64,000 nt of DNA from Ureibacillus composti (GCA_030348875.1 JAUCEP010000002.1:446501-510500), one strand, 5' to 3'; counted from the stretch's first letter, positions 17,674 to 25,745 are shown. Numbers and translations are program-made. The notes: generated from the sequence alone by a model not told the origin.

Positions 17674-18156
17674 ATGCTTAAAATTGATTTACACACTAAC
17701 AAAGTTTTAACTTTATCAACAGCTCACATTACACTTGATACTGCAGTGTACATTCTTGATTTGATAGAACAAGGAAAAGAAACAGGTTGGAATGAGTTAG
17801 TCATTTACGATAAACCAGGAAGTGGTTGGATGATTAACACTAGTGATGTTGAAGATGAAGAAATGGTTGTTTCAGAAGAAGTAACTCCTATTCTGCCATT
17901 GGAACTGTTAGATTTACTAAGACTTGCACAAGATCATGATTGCGAATGGTTGTGCTTAAATCGTTATATCGAACCAATTGAAGGACTTCCAGTGTTTGAT
18001 TGGGCTGAGGAAATCAACCCTGAACAAGACCCTTCGAAAGAAAGATACGCTCATACAATGTACTATCATGAATTTGAATTCAGTTCAATTGAGTTAGATG
18101 AAGAAGATGAAAGTGAAGTAGAAGTTGACGCGGAGTTAGGAAACTTACCTCATTAA
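17674..18156 (+). CDS. Acidic protein of unknown function
   Basis: This 160-residue cytoplasmic protein is strongly acidic in its second half (DWAEEINPEQDPSKERY.., IELDEEDESEVEVDAEL). I do not recognise a family. The N-terminal half (LKIDLHTNKVLTLSTAHITLDTAVYILDLIEQG) could be a small alpha/beta domain. ATG 17674 has a poor ribosome binding site (GGGGACTTAACCAGA). It is flanked by REP palindromes and followed by a terminator. The compact charged form recalls DNA-mimic or immunity-type proteins, but nothing shows that directly. Confidence 0.65.
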   Translation: MLKIDLHTNKVLTLSTAHITLDTAVYILDLIEQGKETGWNELVIYDKPGSGWMINTSDVEDEEMVVSEEVTPILPLELLDLLRLAQDHDCEWLCLNRYIEPIEGLPVFDWAEEINPEQDPSKERYAHTMYYHEFEFSSIELDEEDESEVEVDAELGNLPH

Positions 18157-18166
18157 GAATGTTTTA

Positions 18167-18194
18167 GGGACGAGGAACCTGTCCCTATTGTCCC
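18167..18194. repeat. REP-like palindrome
   Basis: GGGACGAGGAACCTGTCCC followed by GTCCCA. It abuts the next terminator. Confidence 0.85.
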
Positions 18195-18238
18195 AAAACG
18201 GAGAAGCATAGATTAGTATGCTTTCTCCGTTTTTTTGT
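18195..18238 (+). terminator. Terminator AAAACGGAG..CTCCGTTTTTTT
   Basis: AACGGAGAAGCATA pairs with TATGCTTTCTCCGTT and is followed by T. The same terminator, again directly after a REP unit, recurs at 20972-21017. Confidence 0.88.
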
Positions 18239-18243
18239 GGACT

Positions 18244-18272
18244 GGGACATGGGGGACAGGTACACTGTCCCA
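18244..18272. repeat. REP-like palindrome
   Basis: GGGACATG followed by GGGGACAGGTACACTGTCCC, just beyond the stop of the convergent amidinohydrolase gene. Confidence 0.85.
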
Positions 18273-18281
18273 CCATATGAC

Positions 18282-19139
18282 TTACGCTTCTCTTAAGAGA
18301 GGAAGTGTACAGCAGCGGAAAGAGCCACCAGATTTAATAATTTCTGTGATATCGACTTCAATAACTTCGAAGCCACGGTCACGAAGTTGTTTGTTAACAT
18401 TTTCATTGACAGGCAAGCTTAAGACTCGTTTATTGCCAATAGACAATACGTTTGTACCTAACTGAAATTGTTCCTCTTCCGAAACTTCAATTAAATCATA
18501 CCGTGAAGAAAAAAGTTCTATATCCTCTTTTGTTAGAGCATTTGGATAAATAAGAGCAACTTCAGGTGATACAACATTAAATACACAATCTAAATGCAGA
18601 TATTTTTCTTTAAAGGGGATCGGGATCACATTAAATTGATTTAACAGACGTTGTAGTTGTTCAGCTGCTTTTGCGTCTGTCCGCTCGCTAAGTCCCACGT
18701 AAATGGTATTCCCATCAATTACAACATCGCCGCCTTCGATGCGTTCCTCGACTAAATTATAATAAGAGATTTCTTCGTCCTCTAGCCATTGCTTTAAAAC
18801 GTCTTCCTCGCCTTCACGGATATCGGTTGCCATTTTAGCAACAAAAATGGTTTGTCCAAGGGTGAAGCCAATATCTCGTGTAAAAACCTGCTCAGGATAT
18901 TTCTTATGATAGGGTAGTAAAATCACTTCAACACCGTGATCCTTGAGTGTTTTGACAAATACATCGTGTTGCTCGAGCGCTCGTTCAATATGGATTCCTT
19001 CATTTTTAAAATGCTTTTGCGTTTCATTAATGACATCGCGAATTGTCATATATTGAGGCTGACAAAGGATTACGCGTTTCAATGTATCGTATTCACTCAT
19101 ACAATAAGTTTTGTTATTCTTCTCTGGACGTTCTTCCAT
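18282..19139 (-). CDS. Arginine-deiminase-fold amidinohydrolase (DDAH-like)
   Basis: This 285-residue enzyme belongs to the amidinotransferase/dimethylargininase family, like B. subtilis YkgA. It should hydrolyse a guanidino compound. The N-terminus has the family lead CMSEYDTLKRVILCQPQ. Catalytic elements include FTRDIGF, IEGGDVVIDG (Glu/Asp), HLDCVFNVV (His) and the C-terminal nucleophile Cys in SGGSFRCCTLPL. I chose ATG 19139, 8 bases after AAGGAG; the frame is open to 19160. It is monocistronic and ends beside a REP unit. Confidence 0.82.
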   Translation of the reverse strand: MEERPEKNNKTYCMSEYDTLKRVILCQPQYMTIRDVINETQKHFKNEGIHIERALEQHDVFVKTLKDHGVEVILLPYHKKYPEQVFTRDIGFTLGQTIFVAKMATDIREGEEDVLKQWLEDEEISYYNLVEERIEGGDVVIDGNTIYVGLSERTDAKAAEQLQRLLNQFNVIPIPFKEKYLHLDCVFNVVSPEVALIYPNALTKEDIELFSSRYDLIEVSEEEQFQLGTNVLSIGNKRVLSLPVNENVNKQLRDRGFEVIEVDITEIIKSGGSFRCCTLPLLREA

Positions 19140-19443
19140 AAATCGTGCTCCTTGCTTCATTTAGTTAGGTTTACCAGGTTAGGTTTTCCTAAAGAATTCA
19201 TGATTATTACACGAGGATTGGATTTTAGGGACACGGGGACAGGCACCGTGTCCCAGATTAGCTTATGGGGCAAGAGACCTGTCACTTCGTTACAAAAAAA
19301 GACTACTTGGATTACACCAAGTAGTCGAATATTAAAGCGGTCCTTAAAGCGGGGCTACAGTCATGTGACCAATGTGAGCGGAATACTCAAGAGTAGGGAA
19401 CTTGTCCGGAATTTTGGGACGAGGAACCTGTCCCTCCGTCCCA
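19140..19443. repeat. Cluster of REP-like units and a hairpin
   Basis: It holds a unit at 19228-19254 (GGGACACGGGGACAGGCACC..), a degenerate unit near 19267-19285, a GACTACTTG/CAAGTAGTC hairpin near 19302-19328, and a unit at 19416-19443 (GGGACGAGGAACCTGTCCC). No gene fits between them. The last unit touches the stop of the 93-residue gene. Confidence 0.75.
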
Positions 19444-19725
19444 TCACACTGGATAGACTGTTTTATAATCTGCTATGATGACGCATTTACTTTCGTTTTC
19501 TAAGAAGCTGACTTGACCTTCCGAAGAGTAGAACCAGGTTTTTTGGTTTTGATTATCTTCTTCTACGTAAAAGATATTGAGTTCATCTCTGAATTTTAAT
19601 AAAGTATTAGCTGTTTTTTGATCGGTTTTAAAGGAAATTTCCCAATTGTTTTCGATGGGCTTGATTTCGTATTCCGTTGTCTCACAGAAAAGTCTGCTCC
19701 CGACAGTATGACGAACATAAATCAT
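19444..19725 (-). CDS. Small protein of unknown function, coupled to pirin
   Basis: This 93-residue protein has no family I recognise. Its sequence alternates charged and aromatic residues (IYVRHTVGSRLFCETTEYEIK.., KTWFYSSEGQVSFLE), suggesting a small beta-rich fold. Its start overlaps the pirin stop by one base, so it is co-translated with pirin. It may be a partner or unrelated passenger of the pirin operon. The stop lies next to a REP unit. Confidence 0.65.
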   Translation of the reverse strand: MIYVRHTVGSRLFCETTEYEIKPIENNWEISFKTDQKTANTLLKFRDELNIFYVEEDNQNQKTWFYSSEGQVSFLENESKCVIIADYKTVYPV

Positions 19726-20438
19726 TATGCTTCACCTCCAGGTAAGTCAATTAAAAGGATAAATGAATCCTGTTTTGCTTGCAGTGTTAACGCGTGAAGG
19801 TCAGTGATGCGTGCATCATCGCGTCTTTGTAACGTAACTTCATCATTCAGTCTGACTTCTCCTTCGATAACAAATACATAGATTTTTCGGCCTTGTCCTT
19901 GTTCGAAATGTACTTCTTTTCCTGCATCTATTTTTGAAAGATATAGCGTAACGTCCTGATGAATCATTGCGACATTTTCTCTTGGGTTATTCGATACAAC
20001 TGGTAACAGTTCATTTCTTAACTTTTCCGGATCAAAAGTAATATCTTCATAAGAAGGCGTTAATTGTTTTTGATTTGGTAAGATCCATAACTGTAAGAAG
20101 TGAGTTTCTTCATCTAAAGTAGGGTTAACTTCTGAATGCAAAACGCCAGTACCAGCAGTCATTCTTTGAACATTGCCGTATTCCAGGAACCCAACATTCC
20201 CTAAATTGTCTTCATGCTTTAATTGTCCTTTTAATACGATGGAAACAATTTCTGCCTCTCGATGTGGGTGAATACCAAATCCTTTGCCTGGTTGAACGAT
20301 ATCATCATTTAACACACGCAAAGGACCGAATTGGATATTCTCTTCATCATAATAAGGACCAAATGAAAAACTAAAATGCGACTCTTGCCAGTCCCCTTTA
20401 GCTGTAAATCGATTATTCGCAGGATTAAGTTGAATCAT
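19725..20438 (-). CDS. Pirin-family protein (bicupin)
   Basis: This 237-residue protein is a YhhW/pirin-type bicupin; some members have quercetin 2,3-dioxygenase activity. The N-terminal cupin carries metal-binding residues in GKGFGIHPHREAEIVSIVLKG and MTAGTGVLHSEVNP (three His and a Glu). The C-terminal cupin (about 150-235) looks less conserved. ATG follows AAAGGTGAT on the minus strand. It forms a two-gene operon with the 93-residue gene. The physiological substrate is not predictable. Confidence 0.88.
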   Translation of the reverse strand: MIQLNPANNRFTAKGDWQESHFSFSFGPYYDEENIQFGPLRVLNDDIVQPGKGFGIHPHREAEIVSIVLKGQLKHEDNLGNVGFLEYGNVQRMTAGTGVLHSEVNPTLDEETHFLQLWILPNQKQLTPSYEDITFDPEKLRNELLPVVSNNPRENVAMIHQDVTLYLSKIDAGKEVHFEQGQGRKIYVFVIEGEVRLNDEVTLQRRDDARITDLHALTLQAKQDSFILLIDLPGGEA

Positions 20439-20521
20439 ATTTTAAATCACCTTTCAATGGTTAGGTTATGTTATTATCTCAGTTTCAAGATAATTATACA
20501 GGATATTAAGGGAATTTGCTA

Positions 20522-20548
20522 GGGACAAGGGGACAGGCACCGCGTCCC
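20522..20548. repeat. REP-like palindrome
   Basis: GGGACAAGGGGACAGGCACC followed by GCGTCCC, in a non-coding stretch upstream of pirin. Confidence 0.8.
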
Positions 20549-20720
20549 ACTCGCTGTAAGGTTCCGGTGGAGAAGAGGAGAGTGGGGGGGCGTTGAGAAA
20601 AAATCGGAATACATAGAATCCAAACGTGAATGATCTTGGTGCCTATTTACGAAATAATGAGAACTTATTAAATTAACGGGATTATAGTAGAATTATTTGA
20701 TATAGTAATAACGGAAATTT

Positions 20721-20740
20721 GGGGACAAGAAACATGTCCC
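20721..20740. repeat. REP-like palindrome, short
   Basis: GGGGACAAGAAACATGTCCC, directly before the ribosome binding site of the 45-residue ORF. Confidence 0.7.
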
Positions 20741-20761
20741 TCGTTTCATGGAGGCGATCAA

Positions 20762-20899
20762 TTGAAAAATAAAAAACTACTTATAACAGTATTCGTCATT
20801 GTGGTAATCATAGCTGGACTACTTGATTTAATGTTTAAAGGATTATTCTATCAAATGTTACCCGAATCAATTCAGTCCATCGTATCGAATATCTTTTAG
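20762..20899 (+). CDS. 45-residue single-span membrane protein
   Basis: TTG at 20762 is 7 bases after GGAGG and opens a 45-codon frame ending TAG 20897-20899. The protein has a basic start (MKNKK), one long hydrophobic segment (about 6-24; LLITVFVIVVIIAGLLDLM) and an amphipathic tail. It is too short for routine gene calling. REP units flank it on both sides, and the stop codon borders the downstream unit. I recognise no homologue; a small regulatory or toxin-like membrane peptide is possible. Confidence 0.5.
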   Translation: MKNKKLLITVFVIVVIIAGLLDLMFKGLFYQMLPESIQSIVSNIF

Positions 20900-21017
20900 G
20901 GACATAGGGGACAGGTACACTGTCCCAAACATCAAGATAATTTTGGGACGATGAACCTGTCCCCACTGTCCCAAAACGGAGAATGCATAGATTCTTATGC
21001 TTTCTCCGTTTTTTTTA
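20899..21017. repeat. Two REP-like units joined to a terminator
   Basis: Units are 20899-20926 (..GGGGACAGGTACACTGTCCC) and 20945-20972 (GGGACGATGAACCTGTCCC..). They are followed by an AACGGAG..CTCCGTTTTTTTT terminator (20973-21017) nearly identical to that at 18195. The REP-plus-terminator block appears to have been duplicated as one unit. Confidence 0.8.
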
Positions 21018-21063
21018 TTAATAAATTAACTACTCAAAAAACACCTTCCAGGCAGGGCTGAAT

Positions 21064-21105
21064 CCTTGTCCCATCAAGGAAATTCTGGGACAAGGAACCT
21101 GTCCC
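21064..21105. repeat. REP-like palindrome
   Basis: CCTTGTCCC (21064-21072) and GGGACAAGG (21087-21095) form an inverted pair, and the latter continues as GGGACAAGGAACCTGTCCC. Confidence 0.75.
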
Positions 21106-21221
21106 ACCCCAACCCCCAAAAAAATTTTTTCCAAACATGTCTCTTTTTCTCTTCTAAAACACTATATAAGACGGTGAAGGCAGCTGTTGATAAAAAACTG
21201 CCTGAAAACGGAGGGATGCAA

Positions 21222-21584
21222 TTGGATTATCAAGGTAAACGTGTGTTAACGACAAAACGTTTGGCCGCAATGTATGAAATCGCACCAAATACTATTCATC
21301 AAATCTATTTACGACATCGAGATCAGTTTGAAGAAGGTGAACACTTCTTTGCGTTGACAGGGGACGAGTTGAAATCTTTTAAAAAATTGTATCAAGACGA
21401 AGTAGAAAAGTACGTAGCTTCACTTTATTTATGGACGGAAAAAGGAGCGCTCCTAATTGCTCAAACTCAAAGTGGCCCGCAATCATGGAAATCTTTTAGT
21501 CGATACGTCCATTACTACATGGAAAAATCAGATGAATTAAAGCAATCAGTAGAAGAAATAAGAAAAGTTTTCAATCTCAAATAA
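21222..21584 (+). CDS. ORF6N-domain, phage antirepressor-like protein
   Basis: This 120-residue protein starts at TTG 21222, 6 bases after GGAGGG; a frame open to 21066 would translate a REP unit. The ORF6N-type segment is DYQGKRVLTTKRLAAMYEI.. NTIHQIYLRHRDQFEEGEHFFALTG, followed by a helical tail (YMEKSDELKQSVEEIRKVF). ORF6N domains occur in phage regulators. It precedes a replication initiator and a DnaB-type helicase, in the order seen in phage early regions. Confidence 0.72.
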   Translation: MDYQGKRVLTTKRLAAMYEIAPNTIHQIYLRHRDQFEEGEHFFALTGDELKSFKKLYQDEVEKYVASLYLWTEKGALLIAQTQSGPQSWKSFSRYVHYYMEKSDELKQSVEEIRKVFNLK

Positions 21585-21605
21585 AAAATCGAAAGGCGGA
21601 TTAAC

Positions 21606-22436
21606 ATGACAATTTTATTAACTAAAGAGACACCGTTACTATTATTACCACAGTTAGCAGCAACGTTTGGAACAAATGAAGCTGCCGTTTTACAGCAGCT
21701 CCATTTCAGGCTGCAGCAATCACCATTAAACTATGACGGCTATACATGGTACAACCATACCTATGCCAAATGGAGAAAACAGTTTCCCTTCTTATCAGAG
21801 AGGACGCTTCAACGTGTATTTTCAAAGCTAGAGCGAGATGGTTTTATTATCTCGACCAATAAATATAATCGTATTCGAACAGATCACCTGAAGTGGTATC
21901 GCATTAATTATGAAAAACTTCAGAATCAAATCCCAACCCTTATTGAAGACTTCACTTTTATCAATGAAAGTGGTGTAATTTGTCATACCCATACAAGTCA
22001 AAGTGGAAAGCTAACACGTCGAGTTGTCAATGGATGCCACGACAAAGTGACGAGACAATTAAGAGACTTTAAAAAAGAGAAGAAAAAAGAAAATAACATT
22101 GTCGAGAAGAATCTCGACTTTGCCTCTCAAGTAATCGATTACTTAAATCTCAAAGCCAAACGAAATTTCAGAGTGAACAACAAAGCAACGCTAAGGCTCA
22201 TCAACGGAAGAGCACAAGAAGGATATACACTCGAGGATTTCAAGAAAGTGATCGATGTCAAAGTCAAGCACTGGAAAAATGATCCGACAATGACACTTTA
22301 CCTAAGACCAAGTACATTATTTAGTCCAACAAACTTTGAAAACTACCTCAATGAATTTAACTTGAACAATCAAAAACCTAAAAAACGCATCATACAACCA
22401 TTTGAGATTGACTACTCAGCTGGAGAAGATTGGTAG
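21606..22436 (+). CDS. Phage-type replication initiator (conserved phage C-terminal domain)
   Basis: This 276-residue protein has an N-terminal winged-helix region (about 25-100; NEAAVLQQLHFRLQQ.., LSERTLQRVFSKLERDGFIIST) and a C-terminal domain (about 178-255; VIDYLNLKAKRNFRVNNKATLRLINGRAQEGYTLEDFKKVID.. WKNDPTMTLYLRPSTLFSPTNFENYLNEF), the conserved phage C-terminal/DnaD-like module that binds origin DNA and helps load helicase. ATG 21606 follows AAAGGCGG. It is co-directional with the antirepressor and helicase. An origin may lie within or near it, unidentified. Confidence 0.82.
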   Translation: MTILLTKETPLLLLPQLAATFGTNEAAVLQQLHFRLQQSPLNYDGYTWYNHTYAKWRKQFPFLSERTLQRVFSKLERDGFIISTNKYNRIRTDHLKWYRINYEKLQNQIPTLIEDFTFINESGVICHTHTSQSGKLTRRVVNGCHDKVTRQLRDFKKEKKKENNIVEKNLDFASQVIDYLNLKAKRNFRVNNKATLRLINGRAQEGYTLEDFKKVIDVKVKHWKNDPTMTLYLRPSTLFSPTNFENYLNEFNLNNQKPKKRIIQPFEIDYSAGEDW

Positions 22437-22522
22437 ATTTTCAGCGTAATCGTCACTCAAACAAAATCCCAACAAATAAAAATCGTTTGAGTGATTGACC
22501 TAAAAGAAGGGAGACACAGCTT

Positions 22523-23842
22523 GTGATGAAAACAAACTTGAGTATTGAATTGTTAGAAAAAGCGTTACTTGGCACTATGCTTGAAGAAAACTATTTAATT
22601 CAAGATGCGGGATTAAGAATAGAAATGTTCGAGCTTCAAATTCACCGCTCCATTTTTCACGCAATGCAACAGATTGCAAACAACCGTAAACCAGTTGACC
22701 CCCTCACAATTCTCACTAGGCGTGAGCCTCAAGAGGTAGGGGGTGCCAACTACCTAGCCACCCTCAAATCCTACGCAAATGTGGAGAAATTTGAATCCTA
22801 CTTAGAAATCGTTATGGATTCTTGGCGAGAAAGGGAGAAACAAAGAATTTTAGTCCTGGCTCAAACTGAAAACTGGCCCGTCGAAAAGGTACTTGAAACG
22901 CTTGATTCCTTGCAGGGCAACACGATCCTAATGGAAACAAATCTCACACCAACGCTAGTCGAACAATCAGAAAGACCGTACATAGAAATGGTGAATTCAA
23001 ATCTTGTCCCTGTAACCCTTCCAAATCTGAAAAATATGATCGATGGCTTTCGACAAGGAGAGTTAACAATCATTGCGGGAAGACCGTCAATGGGGAAAAC
23101 GGATGTCATGAATCACTTTGCCTTAACAGCAGGCGAAAAGGGATTCTTACCGATTATCTTTTCGCTAGAAATGAGTCGGGAGATGTTAATTGATCGAATG
23201 ATTGCTGTTTGTGGGAAAATCAATCGCACCAAAATGCGGAACCCATACACTCTCTTCTCAGATAAACAAAAAGAGCAGTGGATTCATATCCTAAATGAAT
23301 TAAATAAGAAGAATATTCAAATTGATGATCGCGGTGGGCTAACGGTGTCCCAAATGCGGGCTCAAGTTAGAAGGCTCATTCATACCTATCCCGATAAAAA
23401 GCCGATTGTCTTAATCGACTATCTACAAATTATTTATCCAGAAGAGATGAATGGAAACCAAACTCAAACGAATATTATTGGTCGAATCAGTTCGGACTTA
23501 AAAAGGATGGCAAAAGAGTTTGATTGCCCGGTAGTGTGCTTAGCTCAACTGAATCGTTCGGTAGAAGCACGGCAAAACAAACGTCCTCTTATGAGCGACC
23601 TTCGGGATTCTGGAAATATTGAACAAGATGCAGATGTCATTATCCTGTTATACCGCGATTCGTACTATGAACAACAATCAAATACAAGTGACTTTGCCGA
23701 TGAAAGCTTAAATAACCAACCTGTGCAACGAACCGCAAAAGGCCTAGAAGAACTCGAACTAATCATTGCCAAAAACCGAAACGGCCCAACTGGTATCGTT
23801 ATCGCCCATTACAATAAATTAACAGGTCAAATTAAGGAGTGA
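22523..23842 (+). CDS. DnaB-type replicative helicase
   Basis: This 439-residue protein has a DnaB N-terminal domain (about 5-105; ELLEKALLGTMLEEN..) and a RecA-like helicase core (about 165-439): Walker A GRPSMGKT, Walker B IVLIDYLQII, a Gln-rich motif VVCLAQLNRSVEAR, and RDSGNIEQDADVIILLYRD near the end. It would unwind DNA with the initiator encoded upstream. The start is GTG 22523 or ATG 22526. It is shorter than the chromosomal DnaC of Bacillus (about 454) and its phage-like neighbours argue that it is not the housekeeping copy. Confidence 0.85.
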   Translation: MMKTNLSIELLEKALLGTMLEENYLIQDAGLRIEMFELQIHRSIFHAMQQIANNRKPVDPLTILTRREPQEVGGANYLATLKSYANVEKFESYLEIVMDSWREREKQRILVLAQTENWPVEKVLETLDSLQGNTILMETNLTPTLVEQSERPYIEMVNSNLVPVTLPNLKNMIDGFRQGELTIIAGRPSMGKTDVMNHFALTAGEKGFLPIIFSLEMSREMLIDRMIAVCGKINRTKMRNPYTLFSDKQKEQWIHILNELNKKNIQIDDRGGLTVSQMRAQVRRLIHTYPDKKPIVLIDYLQIIYPEEMNGNQTQTNIIGRISSDLKRMAKEFDCPVVCLAQLNRSVEARQNKRPLMSDLRDSGNIEQDADVIILLYRDSYYEQQSNTSDFADESLNNQPVQRTAKGLEELELIIAKNRNGPTGIVIAHYNKLTGQIKE

Positions 23843-23846
23843 AAAC

Positions 23847-24386
23847 ATGGAAAGGCAAACAGTGAGTAGCTTATATGAAGATGCAATGCAATATGATGTC
23901 CCGTATCTCGCTTATTTTATTTACTTTGCGATCACGAAGGGGAAAATAACCATGGAAGACGATGCGTCAAATTTAGATGACATAACTTTAACTGAACAAG
24001 AGCAAATGGAATTCGATGAAATGCGTTCTAAAAATACACTTAACCTTCGACCGAATCAACTATATGCCATCAAGCGCAACGCGGAACAATACGTATTCTA
24101 CTTCGCCCAAAATGCAGGGGAGGCGCGGATACTACATCATCAACTTTACGGTGAATGGGTCTCCAAGCTGTCCAACGCCCATAATCAAATGATGGACAAA
24201 TCCCTCTACTTCCCAGAAACCAACGAAACCAAAACATTCCGAGAACTACTACACGACACGTGGGAATTCCCGTGTCGTGTATGTGAGCTAGATAGGGACA
24301 GGGGGGACAGGTTCCTCGTCCCAATTTCTGGGACAAGGAACCTGTCCCTCCGTCCCAAATACAACCACAGACCTAGAACCAATTAA
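23847..24386 (+). CDS. Unknown protein at the end of the replication block, REP-extended
   Basis: This 179-residue frame begins 4 bases after the helicase stop, behind AAGGAGTG, so it is translationally linked. The first about 140 residues look real (acidic, helical; EDAMQYDVPYLAYFIYF.., YAIKRNAEQYVFYFAQNAGEARILHHQLYGEW). The last about 35 residues (..DRDRGDRFLVPISGTRNLSLRP..) translate two REP units and are probably not native. A 10-bp inverted repeat lies in the coding sequence at 24251-24280. I recognise no family. Confidence 0.6.
   Translation: MERQTVSSLYEDAMQYDVPYLAYFIYFAITKGKITMEDDASNLDDITLTEQEQMEFDEMRSKNTLNLRPNQLYAIKRNAEQYVFYFAQNAGEARILHHQLYGEWVSKLSNAHNQMMDKSLYFPETNETKTFRELLHDTWEFPCRVCELDRDRGDRFLVPISGTRNLSLRPKYNHRPRTN
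24251..24280. repeat. 10-bp perfect inverted repeat in coding DNA
   Basis: ACACGACACG (24251-24260) pairs with CGTGTCGTGT (24271-24280) across a 10-base loop that contains the palindrome GGAATTCC. Confidence 0.75.
24295..24357. repeat. REP-like palindrome pair
   Basis: Unit 24295-24322 (GGGGACAGGTTCCTCGTCCC) and unit 24330-24357 (GGGACAAGGAACCTGTCCC) are reverse complements of each other in their core and lie within the 3' end of the preceding frame. Confidence 0.88.
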
Positions 24387-24491
24387 GCCCACAGCTCATT
24401 ATAAGATCGCTTTCTCCCAACTATAATGAACAATGCAAGAAGTCATAACGCACTTCAATAGAATGCAACAATGCAGTCGGGAGGAAAGAAC

Positions 24492-24986
24492 ATGAAGAAA
24501 ATAGGACCTAAGAAAATGAAATGGCTAAAAATCATCCACGTGTTTCTAGTCGTATTATTTTTCGGTGGCATTTTAAGTTCGCTAGCCCTTAATTTACATA
24601 TTGATTTAACTAATTACGATGAGTCCTATCTTATTTATAAAAACATTATTATCATTAGTGACAATATCATTAGATGGGGAGCCGTTGGAACATTACTAGT
24701 TGGTTTTATCTATGGATTTTTTACGAATTGGGGATTTTTCAAACATCGATGGGTTGGGGTAAAATTTGTTCTATTTATTATTCAAACAATCGTCGGTATT
24801 TTTATCGTAGATAAGTTAATGATTGCGAATATGGAATTGTTGGAGACGCAAAAGGAAATGGCCTTAAACAATCCAATTTTCATACAAAATCACGAGATCA
24901 GACAATATGCAATCTACTTCCAAGTGGTCGTTACCATGTTCATCTTTATCATTTCCTACATAAAACCATGGAGGAAGAAAAAATAG
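24492..24986 (+). CDS. Four-span membrane protein (DUF2269-like)
   Basis: This 164-residue integral membrane protein starts at ATG 24492 after GGGAGG. Four hydrophobic segments are visible (about 13-33, 56-78, 92-112, 138-158). The first, WLKIIHVFLVVLFFGGILSSLALN, has the His/Gly-Gly form of DUF2269-type proteins, a tentative assignment. It is a single gene, bordered downstream by a REP pair whose first base pair abuts the stop codon. Confidence 0.68.
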   Translation: MKKIGPKKMKWLKIIHVFLVVLFFGGILSSLALNLHIDLTNYDESYLIYKNIIIISDNIIRWGAVGTLLVGFIYGFFTNWGFFKHRWVGVKFVLFIIQTIVGIFIVDKLMIANMELLETQKEMALNNPIFIQNHEIRQYAIYFQVVVTMFIFIISYIKPWRKKK

Positions 24987-25062
24987 GGACGAGGGGACAG
25001 GCACCCTGTCCCAAAAAACTTTGGGACAAGGAACCTGTCCCCATGTCCCACCTCATGTCCCA
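24986..25062. repeat. REP-like palindrome pair
   Basis: Unit 24986-25013 (GGGACGAGGGGACAGGCACC..) and unit 25023-25050 (GGGACAAGGAACCTGTCCCC) plus an extra TGTCCCA at 25056-25062. They lie between convergent genes; the last bases encode the C-terminus and stop of the TerC-family gene. Confidence 0.85.
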
Positions 25063-25745
25063 GTATAACCATTCTCTTTTTTCCCACTTCTAAAAATCTT
25101 GACCATTAAGCCTATGTAAATGACCACGATGACCAAAATCCCTTCAAATCGATGGCTATATGCTGGATCATCAAAGAACCCTTTAACATAAGTATCTTTA
25201 ACAATCATATCTGCAGCTGTTAATGCCAACACCCCTGAACCAATAACGATAATAATCGGAAACTTCTCAATTAGCTTAATGACAAGAGTACTACCCCATA
25301 CCACAATCGGAATGGAAACAACTAAGCCAATAACGATCAATAAAATATTCCCTTTTGCAGCACCTGCAACGGCAATGACATTATCAACGCCCATTAAGAC
25401 ATCTGCGAGAATGATCGTCCACATAGCAGCTAAAAGTGTATTGCTCTTTGTGTGAACTTCTGGCTTTGAATCGCTAATAAGCAACTTAAATGCAATCAAC
25501 ACCAACAAGACCCCACCAACTAGAAGAAGACCATCAATTTTGAGTAACCGAACCGCTACAATTGTTAGGATTAGACGAACGATAATGGCGCCAATCGTTC
25601 CCCAAAAAATCGCTTGCTTTTGTTGCTGTTTCGGTAGATTTTTAGCAGCCATCCCAATTAACAGCGCATTATCACCAGCAAGTACTAAATTAATCATAAT
25701 AATAGACATTAAACCCGAAAAAAACTCCATCGAAAAAACATCCAA
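25053..25745 (-). CDS. TerC/YjbE-family integral membrane protein
   Basis: This 230-residue protein has seven to eight hydrophobic segments and the TerC acidic membrane motifs NLVLAGDNALLIGMAA (N-terminal) and ADVLMGVDNVIAVAGAA (central). Some members in B. subtilis (MeeY/MeeF) supply or export manganese for extracytoplasmic enzymes; the same role is possible here. The start is TTG 25745, 10 bases after GAGGAG. I saw no yybP-ykoY manganese riboswitch upstream. The final GYTGT and stop are encoded by REP sequence. Confidence 0.85.
   Translation of the reverse strand: MDVFSMEFFSGLMSIIMINLVLAGDNALLIGMAAKNLPKQQQKQAIFWGTIGAIIVRLILTIVAVRLLKIDGLLLVGGVLLVLIAFKLLISDSKPEVHTKSNTLLAAMWTIILADVLMGVDNVIAVAGAAKGNILLIVIGLVVSIPIVVWGSTLVIKLIEKFPIIIVIGSGVLALTAADMIVKDTYVKGFFDDPAYSHRFEGILVIVVIYIGLMVKIFRSGKKENGYTGT

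Noticed and set aside
18936-19478. 180-residue frame opposite the amidinohydrolase
   Set aside because: It is antisense to a well-supported gene and then translates REP sequence (RDTGTGTVSQ), so it is a shadow.
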